Below, in pieces: positions 8,537 to 17,654 of a stretch of DNA of 38,151 bases (its first letter is position 1; the number at the start of each line of letters is the position of its first letter). Source of the DNA: Candidatus Zixiibacteriota bacterium (GTDB lineage: Bacteria > Zixibacteria > MSB-5A5 > UBA10806); the NCBI GenBank assembly GCA_024641335.1, contig JAHEDG010000027.1, forward strand, positions 1 through 38,151, given 5' to 3'. The translations under genes were made by a program, and so were the position numbers. Under the pieces are notes generated by a model that was not told the origin of the DNA, made no database searches, and saw nothing but the letters and a program-made list of their open reading frames with translations.

Positions 8537-9394
8537 ATGAAAATAGATATGACCGCCAATGAGACATTAGAAAGTGAAATCGCCCGGCAGATAATTTCCC
8601 TCGGCGGTTTGCGGAGCGGCCAGGAGAAGCGGGAATCGGTTTCTGAATCTATTGACCGTATTATAAGCGGGGTCAGGCAGAATCTTAAAAGGCTCGATCA
8701 AGAAAAGGGCTGGGCTGAAATGTTGGGGTTGACCTCCGAAAAATTAGCCGGGTTGATCGATCATACCCGGCTTTCTGCCGACGCGTCCGCCGCTGATATA
8801 GAGAGACATTGCGCGGAAGCCAGGGAGTACGGTTTTTACGCGGTTTGCGTGAATTCCTCGAATATCCGAAAATGCCGCGCAAGCCTGAAAGGGTACGATA
8901 TCAAAATTTGCACGGTAGCGGGTTTTCCCCTGGGAGCGAATCTGACATCTGTGAAGGTTGCGGAAGCCCGAAATGGGGAATCGGAAGGGGCCGATGAAAT
9001 AGACATGGTGATCAATATAGGCGCTTTGAAGGACGGCGATCTATCTTATGTTTACGACGATATCTGCTCGGTTGTCGAGGCGGTATCGGATCAGGTTGTT
9101 ATCAAGGTGATTTTGGAAAACTGTTATTTGACATCCGAAGAGAAGATCAAGGGGTGTCTTCTGGCCAGGATGGCCGGGGCCGATTTCGTTAAGACATCCA
9201 CCGGTTTTGGTCAATCGGGGGCGACATTGGAGGATGTGGCGTTGATGCGGTTCGCAGTGGGAAACAGTATGGGAGTCAAGGCGGCCGGAGGGATTAAGGA
9301 TACTATGACAGCTCTAAAGCTGGTCTCGGCCGGGGCCAACAGGATCGGATCATCGGGTTCGGCAAAATTGGTTTCCGGGATCGCGGATATTTAG
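8537..9394 (+). CDS. deoC: Deoxyribose-phosphate aldolase with N-terminal extension
   Basis: The enzyme cleaves 2-deoxyribose 5-phosphate to acetaldehyde and glyceraldehyde 3-phosphate. Class I aldolase residues are seen: D156 in DEIDMVIN, Schiff-base K219 in VKTSTGF, and K248 in VKAAGGIK. The catalytic domain begins only near residue 65 (LAGLIDHTRL at about 70-79). The 285-residue protein therefore carries ~65 extra, charged, mostly helical N-terminal residues compared with typical ~220-residue bacterial enzymes. I chose ATG 8537, four bases after cdd; an earlier in-frame ATG at 8471 would overlap cdd. Confidence 0.95.
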   Translation: MKIDMTANETLESEIARQIISLGGLRSGQEKRESVSESIDRIISGVRQNLKRLDQEKGWAEMLGLTSEKLAGLIDHTRLSADASAADIERHCAEAREYGFYAVCVNSSNIRKCRASLKGYDIKICTVAGFPLGANLTSVKVAEARNGESEGADEIDMVINIGALKDGDLSYVYDDICSVVEAVSDQVVIKVILENCYLTSEEKIKGCLLARMAGADFVKTSTGFGQSGATLEDVALMRFAVGNSMGVKAAGGIKDTMTALKLVSAGANRIGSSGSAKLVSGIADI

Positions 9395-9414
9395 ATGAGC
9401 ACAGGAGCGCTGGT

Positions 9415-10719
9415 GTGAACGCGGTAGAGATCATCGCGAAAAAGCGGGACGGCGGGAAGCTCTCCAGAGGTGAGATCGGCGTTTTCATCAATCTTTATGT
9501 GAGCGGGAAAATCCCGGATTACCAGATGTCGGCTTTTTTGATGGCCGTCTTTTTCAGGGGGATGGATTTTGAGGAGACGGGCTGGCTGACCGAGATAATG
9601 CTGGATTCGGGCGAGAAAGTAACCTTTCAGAAGCCTGACAATATCTATGTAGACAAACATTCGACGGGCGGAGTAGGTGATAAGGTTTCCCTTATTCTGG
9701 CTCCCCTGGCGGCGTCCTGCGGAATCAAGGTGCCTATGCTTTCTGGCCGGGGATTGGGGTATACCGGCGGCACTCTCGATAAACTTGAATCGATTCCCGG
9801 CTTCAGGACCGATCTTTCATTGAAAGAATTTCAGGATGGAGTGGAGCGGGTAGGCTGTGTGATATCGGGCCAGACAGCGTCGATAGCGCCCGCGGATCGT
9901 TTGATGTACGCATTACGAGATGTAACCGGAACGGTCGAATCGATCCCTCTTATATGCGGTTCGATACTCTCCAAAAAGTTCGCGGCCGGTCCGAGGGGAA
10001 TAGTATTCGATGTCAAATGCGGCAACGGGGCGTTCATGAAAAACGAAGTTTCGGCGGAAGTTTTGGCGGAGAATCTAATCGCGGTCGGCAAGGGTATGGG
10101 GAGGAAAGTTACGGCCCTGATTACGGATATGAATCAGCCTCTGGGAGAGACCGTCGGCAACCTCCTTGAATTGGTGGAGGCCATGGATTTTCTTAAGGGA
10201 AAACAGGCTCCTGATCTTTACGGAATCATCCTTGAGTTGTCGGCGGAAATGCTGATAGTCAGCGGCCTGAGATCGGATTATGATGAGGCCAAAATTCTCA
10301 TTAAATCGAAATTGGAAGATGGCTCGGCCTGGAGCAAGTTCGAAGAGATGGTAAGTTACCAAAGAGGGGATTTATCGATCTTCGCAAAAACCTCAGATCT
10401 TCCCCAGGCGGCGATTGTGGATACCTGCAAATCGTCCCGAAGCGGTTGGTTGACCGGGATGGCGACAGAGGAGATAGGCCGGTTGATAGTGGAATTGGGC
10501 GGCGGAAGGAAAACCAAAGAATCAGGTATAGATCGTCTTGTAGGATTCAAATTTTTTAAGAAGATCGGGGACGAAATTAAATCCGGCGAACCTCTTGCCG
10601 AAGTTCACGCCGGGACCAGGGAACAGGCCGGGATGGCTATTGACCGGTTGAAATCTATTATTACCATAGGACCTGAACCGCCGGAAATTCCGGCTTTGAT
10701 ATATAGACGTCTTTCTTAG
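9415..10719 (+). CDS. Pyrimidine-nucleoside (thymidine) phosphorylase
   Basis: This 434-residue enzyme phosphorolyses thymidine, and probably uridine, to base and (deoxy)ribose 1-phosphate, the substrate of deoB. Family signatures: the phosphate-binding KHSTGGVGDKVS at about residues 81-92, SGRGLGYTGGTLDKLESIPGF, and KKFAAGPRGIVFDVKCGNGAFM. The start is GTG 9415 with AGGAG upstream (9402-9406). The length fits both DeoA and Pdp, so exact pyrimidine specificity is not resolved. Its TAG stop interlocks with the TAA of the convergent penicillin-binding protein gene. Confidence 0.95.
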   Translation: MNAVEIIAKKRDGGKLSRGEIGVFINLYVSGKIPDYQMSAFLMAVFFRGMDFEETGWLTEIMLDSGEKVTFQKPDNIYVDKHSTGGVGDKVSLILAPLAASCGIKVPMLSGRGLGYTGGTLDKLESIPGFRTDLSLKEFQDGVERVGCVISGQTASIAPADRLMYALRDVTGTVESIPLICGSILSKKFAAGPRGIVFDVKCGNGAFMKNEVSAEVLAENLIAVGKGMGRKVTALITDMNQPLGETVGNLLELVEAMDFLKGKQAPDLYGIILELSAEMLIVSGLRSDYDEAKILIKSKLEDGSAWSKFEEMVSYQRGDLSIFAKTSDLPQAAIVDTCKSSRSGWLTGMATEEIGRLIVELGGGRKTKESGIDRLVGFKFFKKIGDEIKSGEPLAEVHAGTREQAGMAIDRLKSIITIGPEPPEIPALIYRRLS

Positions 10720-12863
10720 AATCTGTCTTTTTTGCCGTTGCGTTTATCATCGATTCTGAACCGTTTTTCGTTCTCTTTTTTCGATTGCGAAGAGGAATGA
10801 TCCAGCGGGCACTCGATTTTCGGCAGGGTTTCCTCGGTAAAAATATCGGTCACGGTTCTGATGCATTCCGCTTTGGCCAATTCTCCCGAATCGAGGCAGA
10901 TAGTAGCGGTGTAGATTCCGGGCGGAACCGGGAATTCGCGGACAGCCATAGTATCGGTGACAGTTTTCATGAATTCGGTCCAGACAGGCAGCGCGGTTGA
11001 GGCTCCCACCTCGCCTCGGGTGGTGCCGATTTTGGTTTTATCGTCAAAACCGATCCAGACGCCGCAGGTTATCTGGGGGATATAGCCTATGAACCAGTTG
11101 TCGGTATGACTATTGGTGGTCCCGGTTTTGCCTCCGGCCGGACGTTTGAATCCCCGCAGTCTGGCTCCCACGCCGGTGCCGTTATTGACTACAGTTTCCA
11201 TCATGTTGGTTACGATATATGCGGTTTGTTCGGAAAGGACCTCTTCCTGATCGGCTTTGGATTTTTCATATTTGACGTAACCGTTGCGATCGACGATTTT
11301 GGAGATATAGAACGGTTTTTTCAGGATGCCGCCGTTGGGGAAGACGGAGAAGGCCGGTACGATTTCCCACATATAAACTTCGGACGAGCCTATGGCCAGG
11401 GCAGGCACCGGATTCAATGGAGAGGTTATACCGAACCTGCGGGCGTATTCGACCACCTGTTGCGGTGTAATCAGGGGGTCCATCATCAGTTTGATGGCAA
11501 TCAGATTGCGCGATTGCCTGAGACCGTCTCGAAGGGTCATTTCTCCTTTGAAGGTCATATCGAAATTCGACGGCCGCCATTCCTCGCCGCCGGATGTCAA
11601 TACAATGGGGGAATCCAGGAAGAGATCTGATGGCGAGAAACCGTTATCGATGGCGGTGGCGTAGACGATTGGTTTGAAAGCTGAGCCGGGTTGGCGAAGG
11701 GATTGTACCACGAGATTGAATTTACTTGTTTTGAAATCTCGTCCTCCGACGAAGGCGAGGACGGCTCCTGTTCCGTTATCCATAGCCAGCAGCATACCCT
11801 GAATCTGCTTATAAACCCTGATACTATCCGGTCCTCCGAGGGTATCGGGAACTATGATAGTGTAGTTTTCGTCGTCGGGAGAGTAATAGGATTCCAGATC
11901 GACCTGACGGTTATTTATTTCTTTATAGAGGGTGCTTTCGGCCACAGCCTGCATGTTATAATCGAGCGTGGTATAAATCGACATACCGGAAGCGTAGAGC
12001 GCGTCCTCACCGTATTCCTGCAGTATATGCTGACGAACCATCTCGGTGAAATAAGGGGCCTTGCCGATTCTATCCTTATTGGGATTCAGTTCCATAGGGA
12101 GTTGTTTTAGGCTGTCGGCCATAGATTTTGATATTTTGCCGTAATCGACCAGGGAGTTCATGACGATATTTCGGCGCATGGTCGCTCTTTCGGGGTAATC
12201 GATGGGCGAATATCTGCTGGGCGCTTTCAATAGCCCGATGAGAATAGCGCAATCGGAGAGAGTCAATTCGGTGGCGTCCTTGGAGAAATAGAGCTGGGAG
12301 GCCGCCTGGATACCGTAAGCGCCGGGGCCGAGATAACAGTGATTGAGGTACATCTGGAGTATTTCGTTTTTGGAATAAGTTCTCTCGATCCTTAAGGATG
12401 TCAGGGCTTCCTTCAGTTTTCTGGTCAGGGTTTTTTCCGGCGTCAGGAAGAGCATACGGGCCAATTGTTGAGTTATGGTCGAGGCACCTTCGGCGGTCAT
12501 ATCGAATTTTACCATATTATGGACTATGGCTCCCACGATCCTTCGTGTATCGACTCCCCAGTGTTCGAAGAATTTTCTATCTTCGGTAGCCAGCAGGCAA
12601 TCTATAAGGTATGGAGGTATCTCGCTGTATGGGATCAGGATACGTCGTTCGGTATAAAATTCCATGAGGACTTCACTATTACGATCGTACACCCTGGTAA
12701 TCAAGCGGGGCTGGATGTTGTTAAGCTGAGCCGGTGAGGGGAGATCTTTCTGCAGGAGGATAGCCATAGAGATGCCCAGGAGAACGGTAAAGAGTATTAG
12801 CCCCATGCCCATGAAGTAGTACTTATTCCATTTGCCCCGGGTGTATTTATAAACTATCGACAT
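10716..12863 (-). CDS. Class A penicillin-binding protein (PBP1A family)
   Basis: This 715-residue bifunctional peptidoglycan synthase is anchored by one N-terminal membrane helix (about residues 16-37). The glycosyltransferase 51 domain has catalytic E94 in ATEDRKFFEHWGVD and the EGASTITQQLARM motif. The transpeptidase domain has S394-A-F-K397 (nucleophile), SRN at 451-453 and KTGT at 579-582, all intact. Both reactions should therefore be possible in the periplasm. The gene is monocistronic and divergent from tyrS. Its ATG lies six bases beyond a -10 box, suggesting a leaderless transcript. Confidence 0.96.
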   Translation of the reverse strand: MSIVYKYTRGKWNKYYFMGMGLILFTVLLGISMAILLQKDLPSPAQLNNIQPRLITRVYDRNSEVLMEFYTERRILIPYSEIPPYLIDCLLATEDRKFFEHWGVDTRRIVGAIVHNMVKFDMTAEGASTITQQLARMLFLTPEKTLTRKLKEALTSLRIERTYSKNEILQMYLNHCYLGPGAYGIQAASQLYFSKDATELTLSDCAILIGLLKAPSRYSPIDYPERATMRRNIVMNSLVDYGKISKSMADSLKQLPMELNPNKDRIGKAPYFTEMVRQHILQEYGEDALYASGMSIYTTLDYNMQAVAESTLYKEINNRQVDLESYYSPDDENYTIIVPDTLGGPDSIRVYKQIQGMLLAMDNGTGAVLAFVGGRDFKTSKFNLVVQSLRQPGSAFKPIVYATAIDNGFSPSDLFLDSPIVLTSGGEEWRPSNFDMTFKGEMTLRDGLRQSRNLIAIKLMMDPLITPQQVVEYARRFGITSPLNPVPALAIGSSEVYMWEIVPAFSVFPNGGILKKPFYISKIVDRNGYVKYEKSKADQEEVLSEQTAYIVTNMMETVVNNGTGVGARLRGFKRPAGGKTGTTNSHTDNWFIGYIPQITCGVWIGFDDKTKIGTTRGEVGASTALPVWTEFMKTVTDTMAVREFPVPPGIYTATICLDSGELAKAECIRTVTDIFTEETLPKIECPLDHSSSQSKKENEKRFRIDDKRNGKKDRF

Positions 12864-12869
12864 ATTACA

Positions 12870-12898
12870 TCTTTACCTTTCGTTCCGGCCTCTGTCAA
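12870..12898 (-). promoter_or_regulatory. Promoter for the penicillin-binding protein gene, likely leaderless
   Basis: On the minus strand, TTGACA (12893-12898) and TAAAGA (12870-12875) are separated by 17 bases. The ATG begins after six more bases, at the expected transcription start. No Shine-Dalgarno is visible in that gap. Confidence 0.6.
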
Positions 12899-12917
12899 GG
12901 CAAAACCATATATTCCC

Positions 12918-12946
12918 TTGCCAAGATCGGCCACGCGTGATAGTTT
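12918..12946 (+). promoter_or_regulatory. Probable promoter for tyrS-prfB
   Basis: TTGCCA (12918-12923) and TAGTTT (12941-12946) are spaced by 17 bases. The predicted start near 12953 leaves a ~20-base leader containing AAAGGAG (12961-12967) before the tyrS ATG. It lies back to back with the minus-strand promoter, 20 bases away. Confidence 0.5.
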
Positions 12947-12973
12947 TATGCCTTATTCATAAAGGAGTTCCTG

Positions 12974-14200
12974 ATGACGATGCTGAATCCTGAAAAACAG
13001 TTGGAATTGATAAAACGAGGCACGGTAGAAATTATCCGCGAGGAAGAGCTTGTGGACAAGCTTAAGGAATCATATTCGACCGGGAAGCCGCTGATAATCA
13101 AGCAGGGATTCGACCCTACGGCACCGGATCTTCATATAGGACATATGGTTTCGATTAATAAGCTGAAGACCTTTCAGGATCTCGGGCATAGGGTTGTTTT
13201 CCTGATCGGCGATTTTACCGGCATGATCGGGGATCCGTCGGGACGGACCGCTACCCGCAGGGCGATGACCCGCGAGCAGGTGGTAGAAAACGCGGAAACA
13301 TATAAAAAGCAGGTTTTCAAGGTACTGGATCCGGAGAAAACAGTTATCGATTTCAATTCCAGGTGGTGTTCACCTATGAAGTTCGAGGATGTCTTAAGCC
13401 TGACATCAAGATACACCGTAGCCCGCATATTAGAGAGGGACGATTTTTCCAAACGTTATACCGAGGGTCGTCCTATAAGCATCCTGGAATTCATGTATCC
13501 TTTGGTACAGGGTTACGATTCGGTAGCCCTGAAAGCCGACGTGGAGCTTGGCGGAACCGATCAGAAATTCAACCTGTTAGTTGGCCGCGATCTTCAGAGG
13601 GAGTACGGACAGGCGCCGCAGGTTGTCATCACCATGCCGCTTTTGATAGGTACGGATGGAGTAGATAAGATGTCCAAATCTCTTGGTAATTATATCGCTA
13701 TCGAGGACCCGGCCGATGAGATATTCGGCAAGACCATGTCTATTCCGGACAGTCTGATATTCGATTATTTCAAGCTGGCTACGGATGTCGACGAGGCGGA
13801 GCTGGCCGAGATAAAGAAAAACCTTTCGTCGGATAAGATTAATCCCATGATTCTGAAGAAAAGGCTGGCCTGGAAGCTGGTGGAGTTTTATCATGATTCC
13901 GACCGGGCTGATAAGGCCAAAGCCAATTTCGAGAAACAGTTTTCGAAACGTGAAGTTCCGGACGATGTCCCGGTATTGGCTGTGGAATTCGATGAAAACA
14001 ACCAGGCCTGGCTGCCCAAGGTAATTTGTGATTCCGGGGTGGCGTCATCGAGCAGCGCGGCTATACGTTTGATCAAGCAGGGCGGAGTCAAGATCAACAA
14101 CGAGACGATTAACGATAAGGATCATAAAATTTCGGGTGATGACGAGGTTATAATCAAGATAGGCAAGAAAAACTATTTTAGGATAGAGAAGAAGAATTAG
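12974..14200 (+). CDS. tyrS: Tyrosyl-tRNA synthetase
   Basis: This 408-residue class I aminoacyl-tRNA synthetase charges tRNA-Tyr. HIGH is at residues 54-57 in [18 protein letters not shown] at 232-236, and a C-terminal S4-like RNA-binding domain ([22 protein letters not shown]) from about residue 350. The form of the first motif and the ~400-residue length resemble the TyrZ-like subgroup. ATG 12974 is preceded by AAAGGAG. A second ATG two codons on is also possible. prfB follows after two bases. Confidence 0.96.
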   Translation: MTMLNPEKQLELIKRGTVEIIREEELVDKLKESYSTGKPLIIKQGFDPTAPDLHIGHMVSINKLKTFQDLGHRVVFLIGDFTGMIGDPSGRTATRRAMTREQVVENAETYKKQVFKVLDPEKTVIDFNSRWCSPMKFEDVLSLTSRYTVARILERDDFSKRYTEGRPISILEFMYPLVQGYDSVALKADVELGGTDQKFNLLVGRDLQREYGQAPQVVITMPLLIGTDGVDKMSKSLGNYIAIEDPADEIFGKTMSIPDSLIFDYFKLATDVDEAELAEIKKNLSSDKINPMILKKRLAWKLVEFYHDSDRADKAKANFEKQFSKREVPDDVPVLAVEFDENNQAWLPKVICDSGVASSSSAAIRLIKQGGVKINNETINDKDHKISGDDEVIIKIGKKNYFRIEKKN

Positions 14201-14202
14201 AG

Positions 14203-15298
14203 ATGGAAAAGACGACAGATATCAGTAGTTTGAAATCGCGGCTGGCCAGGCTTCGGGGGTATCTTTGAGATTGATAAGTTAGCGTCTGATGCCAGGGAAC
14301 TGGAAGAGAAAACGCAATCCGGCGATTTTTGGAACGATAACCAGAAAGCGCAGTCGATATTAAAGAAGTTGAATTTCATAAAGAAGATTATAGCCGATTG
14401 GGAAAGACTGGATAAGGATATTCATGACTCGGAGGAATTGCTGGCCCTGTCGGAATCGGAGGGGGATGAATCGATAGCGGTTGAGATCGGCGCTCATACC
14501 GAGAATATCAGCAAAAATCTCGATGATTTCGAGTTTCGGAGTTTCCTTTCCAATGAAGAGGATGAGTTGGACGCTATACTCACCATTCATCCCGGGGCCG
14601 GAGGAACCGAATCGCAGGACTGGGCCTCGATGCTTCTTCGTATGTATGTTCGTTGGGCGGAGGAACACGGCTATACCACTGAAATGATGGATTATCAGAG
14701 CGGAGACGAAGCCGGGATCAAATCGGCCACAGTGGAGATCAAGGGAGAATACGCCTACGGATATCTAAAATCGGAATCGGGAGTCCATCGGCTGGTCAGG
14801 ATCTCTCCGTTCGACGCCAACAGCAGGCGTCATACATCGTTTGCCTCGGTCTTTATATATCCCGAAAGCGGCGACAATATCAGTATCAGCATCAATCCCG
14901 ACGATCTCAAGATCGATACTTATAGGGCGTCGGGCGCGGGAGGACAGCATGTCAACAAGACGTCCTCGGCGGTCAGAATAACCCATCAACCATCGGGGAT
15001 AGTGGTTCAATGCCAGACGGAGCGTTCGCAGTTTAAGAACCGCGAATCGGCCATGAAGGTTTTGAAAGCCCGTTTGTATCAGAAGGCGTTGGAGGAGGAA
15101 CGGGCCAAGTTAGCCGAAGTGGAGGCATCGAAGAAGAAGATCGAATGGGGATCTCAAATCAGATCCTATGTTTTTCATCCATATAATCTGGTCAAGGATC
15201 ACCGCACCGACTGTGAGACATCGAATACCAGCGCGGTAATGGACGGGGATATCGACCGGTTCATTCACGCGTTCTTAGGGCACAAAGACGACAGCTGA
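14203..15298 (+). CDS. prfB: Peptide chain release factor 2, programmed +1 frameshift
   Basis: RF2 terminates at UGA and UAA. The gene is read as 14203-14265 joined to 14267-15298, giving 364 residues. The first 21 codons end CTT followed by in-frame TGA (14266-14268). A +1 shift continues into EIDKLASDARELEEK and the rest of the protein. The stop-recognition motif SPF (in RISPFDANSRRHTS) and the catalytic GGQ (GAGGQHVNKTSSAVRI) are intact. It lies two bases after tyrS, so they are probably co-transcribed. Taking only the later in-frame TTG at 14369 would lose the N-terminal domain. Confidence 0.96.
14251..14269 (+). promoter_or_regulatory. RF2 autoregulatory frameshift site
   Basis: The site reads CTTCGGGGGTATCTTTGAG. 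It contains a Shine-Dalgarno-like GGGGG three bases before the slip codon CTT and the in-frame TGA at 14266-14268, essentially the canonical RF2 frameshift cassette. Low RF2 slows termination and promotes the +1 shift. Confidence 0.95.
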
Positions 15299-15357
15299 CG
15301 GCCATATTCAGGGGCCTAATTCAGCTTCTGGTCGGTAATATCCAAAACTGATTTAGG

Positions 15358-15371
15358 TTTTTCGCGAAAAA
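15358..15371. repeat. Perfect 14-bp palindrome in the prfB-downstream gap
   Basis: TTTTTCGCGAAAAA is a perfect palindrome in the 201-base gap between prfB and the Yip1-type gene. It lies about 30 bases upstream of a possible promoter, so it could be an operator. No binding protein is known. The rest of the gap is A/T-rich with no gene that I can see. Confidence 0.35.
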
Positions 15372-15400
15372 TGGAAAATATAAAAATACCAAATCACAGC

Positions 15401-15430
15401 TTGCGTTAATTTGGAATTTTGTGGTAACAT
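15401..15430 (+). promoter_or_regulatory. Possible promoter for the zinc-ribbon/Yip1 gene
   Basis: TTGCGT (15401-15406) and TAACAT (15425-15430) are spaced by 18 bases. The predicted start is about 60 bases upstream of the TTG start codon. The match is moderate. Confidence 0.35.
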
Positions 15431-15499
15431 TGAAGCGAGGGATACGTAATCCTAATGAGAATAATGGAATTTTGATAGACAGGCGAAAGGAGCGGCGGA

Positions 15500-16348
15500 T
15501 TGAATTTTCAGGAGAAATGTTCAAATTGCGGCGGCCCGAAAAACGAAGGGGCGACCTTCTGCGGCAATTGCGGCAAGCCGTTTGAAGAACCAAAAAACCA
15601 AGAGGAAAATCAGTCTTTCGAACCTGCTTCCGAGCAACCATCGATGACGCCGTCTCCACAACCGCAATCTCAGGAAGAGCGGAAATATGTGGCCTGGGAG
15701 GATCGCGAGAATAAGGGATTTTTCGACGCTCTTTGGGAGACCTGGAAGGAATCGGTATTCTCTCCGGACGAGTTTTATTCCAAACTGCCGTACAGGGGAG
15801 GAATAGGCGGGCCGCTTCTTTACGCCATTATTGTCGGTTGGGTGGGAATCGCTATTTCCCAGATAATCGGCATGATGTTTTCGGCCGCGTGGATGGGGAT
15901 GCTGTCGCCGTATATTGATAACGCCGAGATTTTCATGGGCGGGGGGATGCAGATGTTCGGGGCTTTTACGAATATCATACTGGCCCCGGTTCTTATAGTG
16001 ATCGTTTTATTCTTTCTGGCCGGAATTTATCATCTCCTTTTACTCATATTCGGTTGGGCGGAGAGAGATTTCGAGGCCACGTTCAGGGCATTGGCTTACG
16101 CCGAAGGGCCGATCATATTTTCGATTATTCCGTTGTGCGGCGGCCTGGTTGGCGGGATATGGTCGATAGTCATGGGGATATTCGGCATCAAGCATATGCA
16201 AAAGACAACCGGCGGGAAAGCCGCTTTAGTTTATTTTTTGCCGATGGCGCTTTGCTGCTGCCTGGTTTTGATCCTGGTTTTTATATTCGGAACGGCACTT
16301 TTGAGCCTTTTCCAGGAAATGATGAATACCGGCGAAATCTATTATTAG
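15500..16348 (+). CDS. Zinc-ribbon Yip1-family membrane protein
   Basis: This 282-residue protein has three parts. A double CxxC zinc ribbon (CSNCGGPKNEGATFCGNCGKPF) is at residues 7-28. A disordered Gln/Pro/Glu-rich linker runs to about residue 65. A hydrophobic domain of about five membrane helices follows, starting after a WKESVFSPDEFYSKLP segment typical of bacterial Yip1-like proteins. The function is unknown; members are thought of as membrane-organisation proteins. The start is TTG 15500 with AAAGGAGCGG (15487-15496) upstream. The DUF2752 gene follows 24 bases later and is probably in the same operon. Confidence 0.8.
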   Translation: MNFQEKCSNCGGPKNEGATFCGNCGKPFEEPKNQEENQSFEPASEQPSMTPSPQPQSQEERKYVAWEDRENKGFFDALWETWKESVFSPDEFYSKLPYRGGIGGPLLYAIIVGWVGIAISQIIGMMFSAAWMGMLSPYIDNAEIFMGGGMQMFGAFTNIILAPVLIVIVLFFLAGIYHLLLLIFGWAERDFEATFRALAYAEGPIIFSIIPLCGGLVGGIWSIVMGIFGIKHMQKTTGGKAALVYFLPMALCCCLVLILVFIFGTALLSLFQEMMNTGEIYY

Positions 16349-16372
16349 GACGCCTCGCGGGAAACTCGGAAA

Positions 16373-16780
16373 ATGAATATCAAGCTGACCGAAAAATCTG
16401 GCGGCCAGGCGGTTCATATTGTCTGGGGTCCTATGGCGATAATATTCGTGCTGGCAGCGGGGATTCTAAAGCCTTTGGCCGGGCTGATTCCGTCTTGTGT
16501 ATTTCATAGAATTACCGGTTTTCCCTGTCTGACCTGCGGAGGGACCAGGTCGATATTAGCGCTTTCCCAGTTCGATCCGGGGATGTCTTTTTTACATAAC
16601 CCGTTGGTTACGCTTTTCATCGCCGGGCTTATCCTCTTTTCTATCCTGTCCTTATTAAGTCAGGTGACCGGCCGGTCGGTTAAAATTGAACTGGCGGGTC
16701 GGGAAAAAAGAGGATTGAGAATATTGATAATTCTGGCTGTTTCTTCTAACTGGATCTACTTGATTTTAGCCGGCAAATAG
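16373..16780 (+). CDS. DUF2752 family membrane protein
   Basis: This 135-residue protein has three hydrophobic segments (about residues 17-38, 78-100 and 115-133). Between the first two lies the family motif CxxxxxTGFPCLTCGGTRS, with paired cysteines and the TR dipeptide typical of DUF2752. The biochemical role is unknown. It lies just downstream of a zinc-ribbon/Yip1 protein, and such genes are often clustered with small zinc-ribbon or membrane proteins. Confidence 0.82.
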   Translation: MNIKLTEKSGGQAVHIVWGPMAIIFVLAAGILKPLAGLIPSCVFHRITGFPCLTCGGTRSILALSQFDPGMSFLHNPLVTLFIAGLILFSILSLLSQVTGRSVKIELAGREKRGLRILIILAVSSNWIYLILAGK

Positions 16781-16824
16781 GCTCCAGAGCGATTCCCGCG
16801 TTATAGGCGATTATTTTTAGACGG

Positions 16825-16853
16825 TTGTTTTAAAAGGGTAAATTTATTATAAT
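16825..16853 (+). promoter_or_regulatory. Promoter for the deoxyribosyltransferase-like/FmdB pair
   Basis: TTGTTT (16825-16830) and a perfect TATAAT (16848-16853) are spaced by 17 bases. The predicted transcript starts near 16860, leaving a leader of about 47 bases that contains AAGAAGGAG (16885-16893). Confidence 0.55.
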
Positions 16854-16906
16854 TGTCATTTGTTTTCGGGACCCGCAGGTAATAAGAAGGAGTTATTGGT
16901 ATTCTG

Positions 16907-17335
16907 ATGAGAAAGATTTTTTTGGCCGGGGTAATTCAAGGATCCAAACGCGATGATTCGATTTGTCCGCAGGATTATCGGGGAAGGATTATCGATCTGG
17001 TCAGGCAGGTTTCGCCGGAAACAGAGATTTATAACCCGTTGGACGGCCATGAACATTCGATCAGCTACGACGACGACAAGGGGAAAGCGGTTTTTTTCGA
17101 AGCCATCGATAAGATCGGTGAATGCGATTTGATGATCGCTTATCTGCCGGAAGCCTCGTTAGGCACAGCCATTGAAATGTGGGAATGCCACAGGTTGAAT
17201 ATTCCGGTATGGACTTTAACCCCGATGGCCAAAAACTGGGTGGTTCGATTTTTTTCTGAGAGAGTATTCGCGGATGTCGAATCGTTCGCCGCGTATTACC
17301 GAAACTCCCGGGCCACAACTTTTAAGGAGAATTGA
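16907..17335 (+). CDS. Nucleoside 2-deoxyribosyltransferase-like protein
   Basis: This 142-residue protein opens with KIFLAGVIQGSK. In the middle it has CDLMIAYLPEASLGTAIEMWEC followed by IPVWTLTP. This is the Rossmann-like pattern of the deoxyribosyltransferase superfamily, where the glutamate after GT is the usual nucleophile position (here E in TAIEMWE). The substrate is unknown, and many such proteins act on nucleotides other than deoxynucleosides. The ATG is 13 bases from the AAGGAG, a slightly long spacing. The FmdB gene starts one base after the stop. Confidence 0.65.
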   Translation: MRKIFLAGVIQGSKRDDSICPQDYRGRIIDLVRQVSPETEIYNPLDGHEHSISYDDDKGKAVFFEAIDKIGECDLMIAYLPEASLGTAIEMWECHRLNIPVWTLTPMAKNWVVRFFSERVFADVESFAAYYRNSRATTFKEN

Positions 17336-17336
17336 G

Positions 17337-17654
17337 ATGCCGACTTATGAATATAAATGTCTTGCCTGCGAAGAGAAATTCGATGAATTTCAAAGGATGA
17401 CCGAGGCTCCGTTGACCACCTGCAAATTCTGCGGCGGCCAGGTGGAACGTCTGATTTCTGCCGGATCGGGTTTTCTTTTCAAAGGCTCCGGATTTTATAT
17501 CACCGATAACCGTTCGGAGAAATACAAGAGCGCGGCATCGAACGATAAGCCGGTAGAGACCAAAAGCGGTTCGCCGTCAACGGATAAAAAGCCCGCATCG
17601 GATAAAAAGCCCGCTGATTCGCCTCCTCAATCCGGTGTCAAACCGGCCAGTTGA
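17337..17654 (+). CDS. FmdB/PSERP-type zinc ribbon protein
   Basis: The first ~60 of 105 residues match the FmdB zinc-ribbon family: MPTYEYKCLACEEKFDEFQ, a second CxxC at TCKFCGGQ, and the GFYITD motif. The C-terminal ~45 residues are a Lys/Pro/Ser-rich low-complexity tail with a short internal repeat (DKKPA twice). The function is unknown, possibly regulatory. The ATG at 17337, after AAGGAG (17324-17329), is preferred over an upstream in-frame start inside the previous gene. The 3' end overlaps the convergent rlmN by 28 bases. Confidence 0.85.
   Translation: MPTYEYKCLACEEKFDEFQRMTEAPLTTCKFCGGQVERLISAGSGFLFKGSGFYITDNRSEKYKSAASNDKPVETKSGSPSTDKKPASDKKPADSPPQSGVKPAS

Noticed and set aside
10716-10719. 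Interlocked stop codons of the phosphorylase and the penicillin-binding protein gene
   Set aside because: Compact convergent ends are common and need no special function. The 28-base overlap of the FmdB gene with rlmN is treated the same way.
12870-12973. Possible riboswitch or T-box upstream of tyrS
   Set aside because: The predicted leader is only about 20 bases, with no room for a T-box. No specifier stem or terminator is visible.
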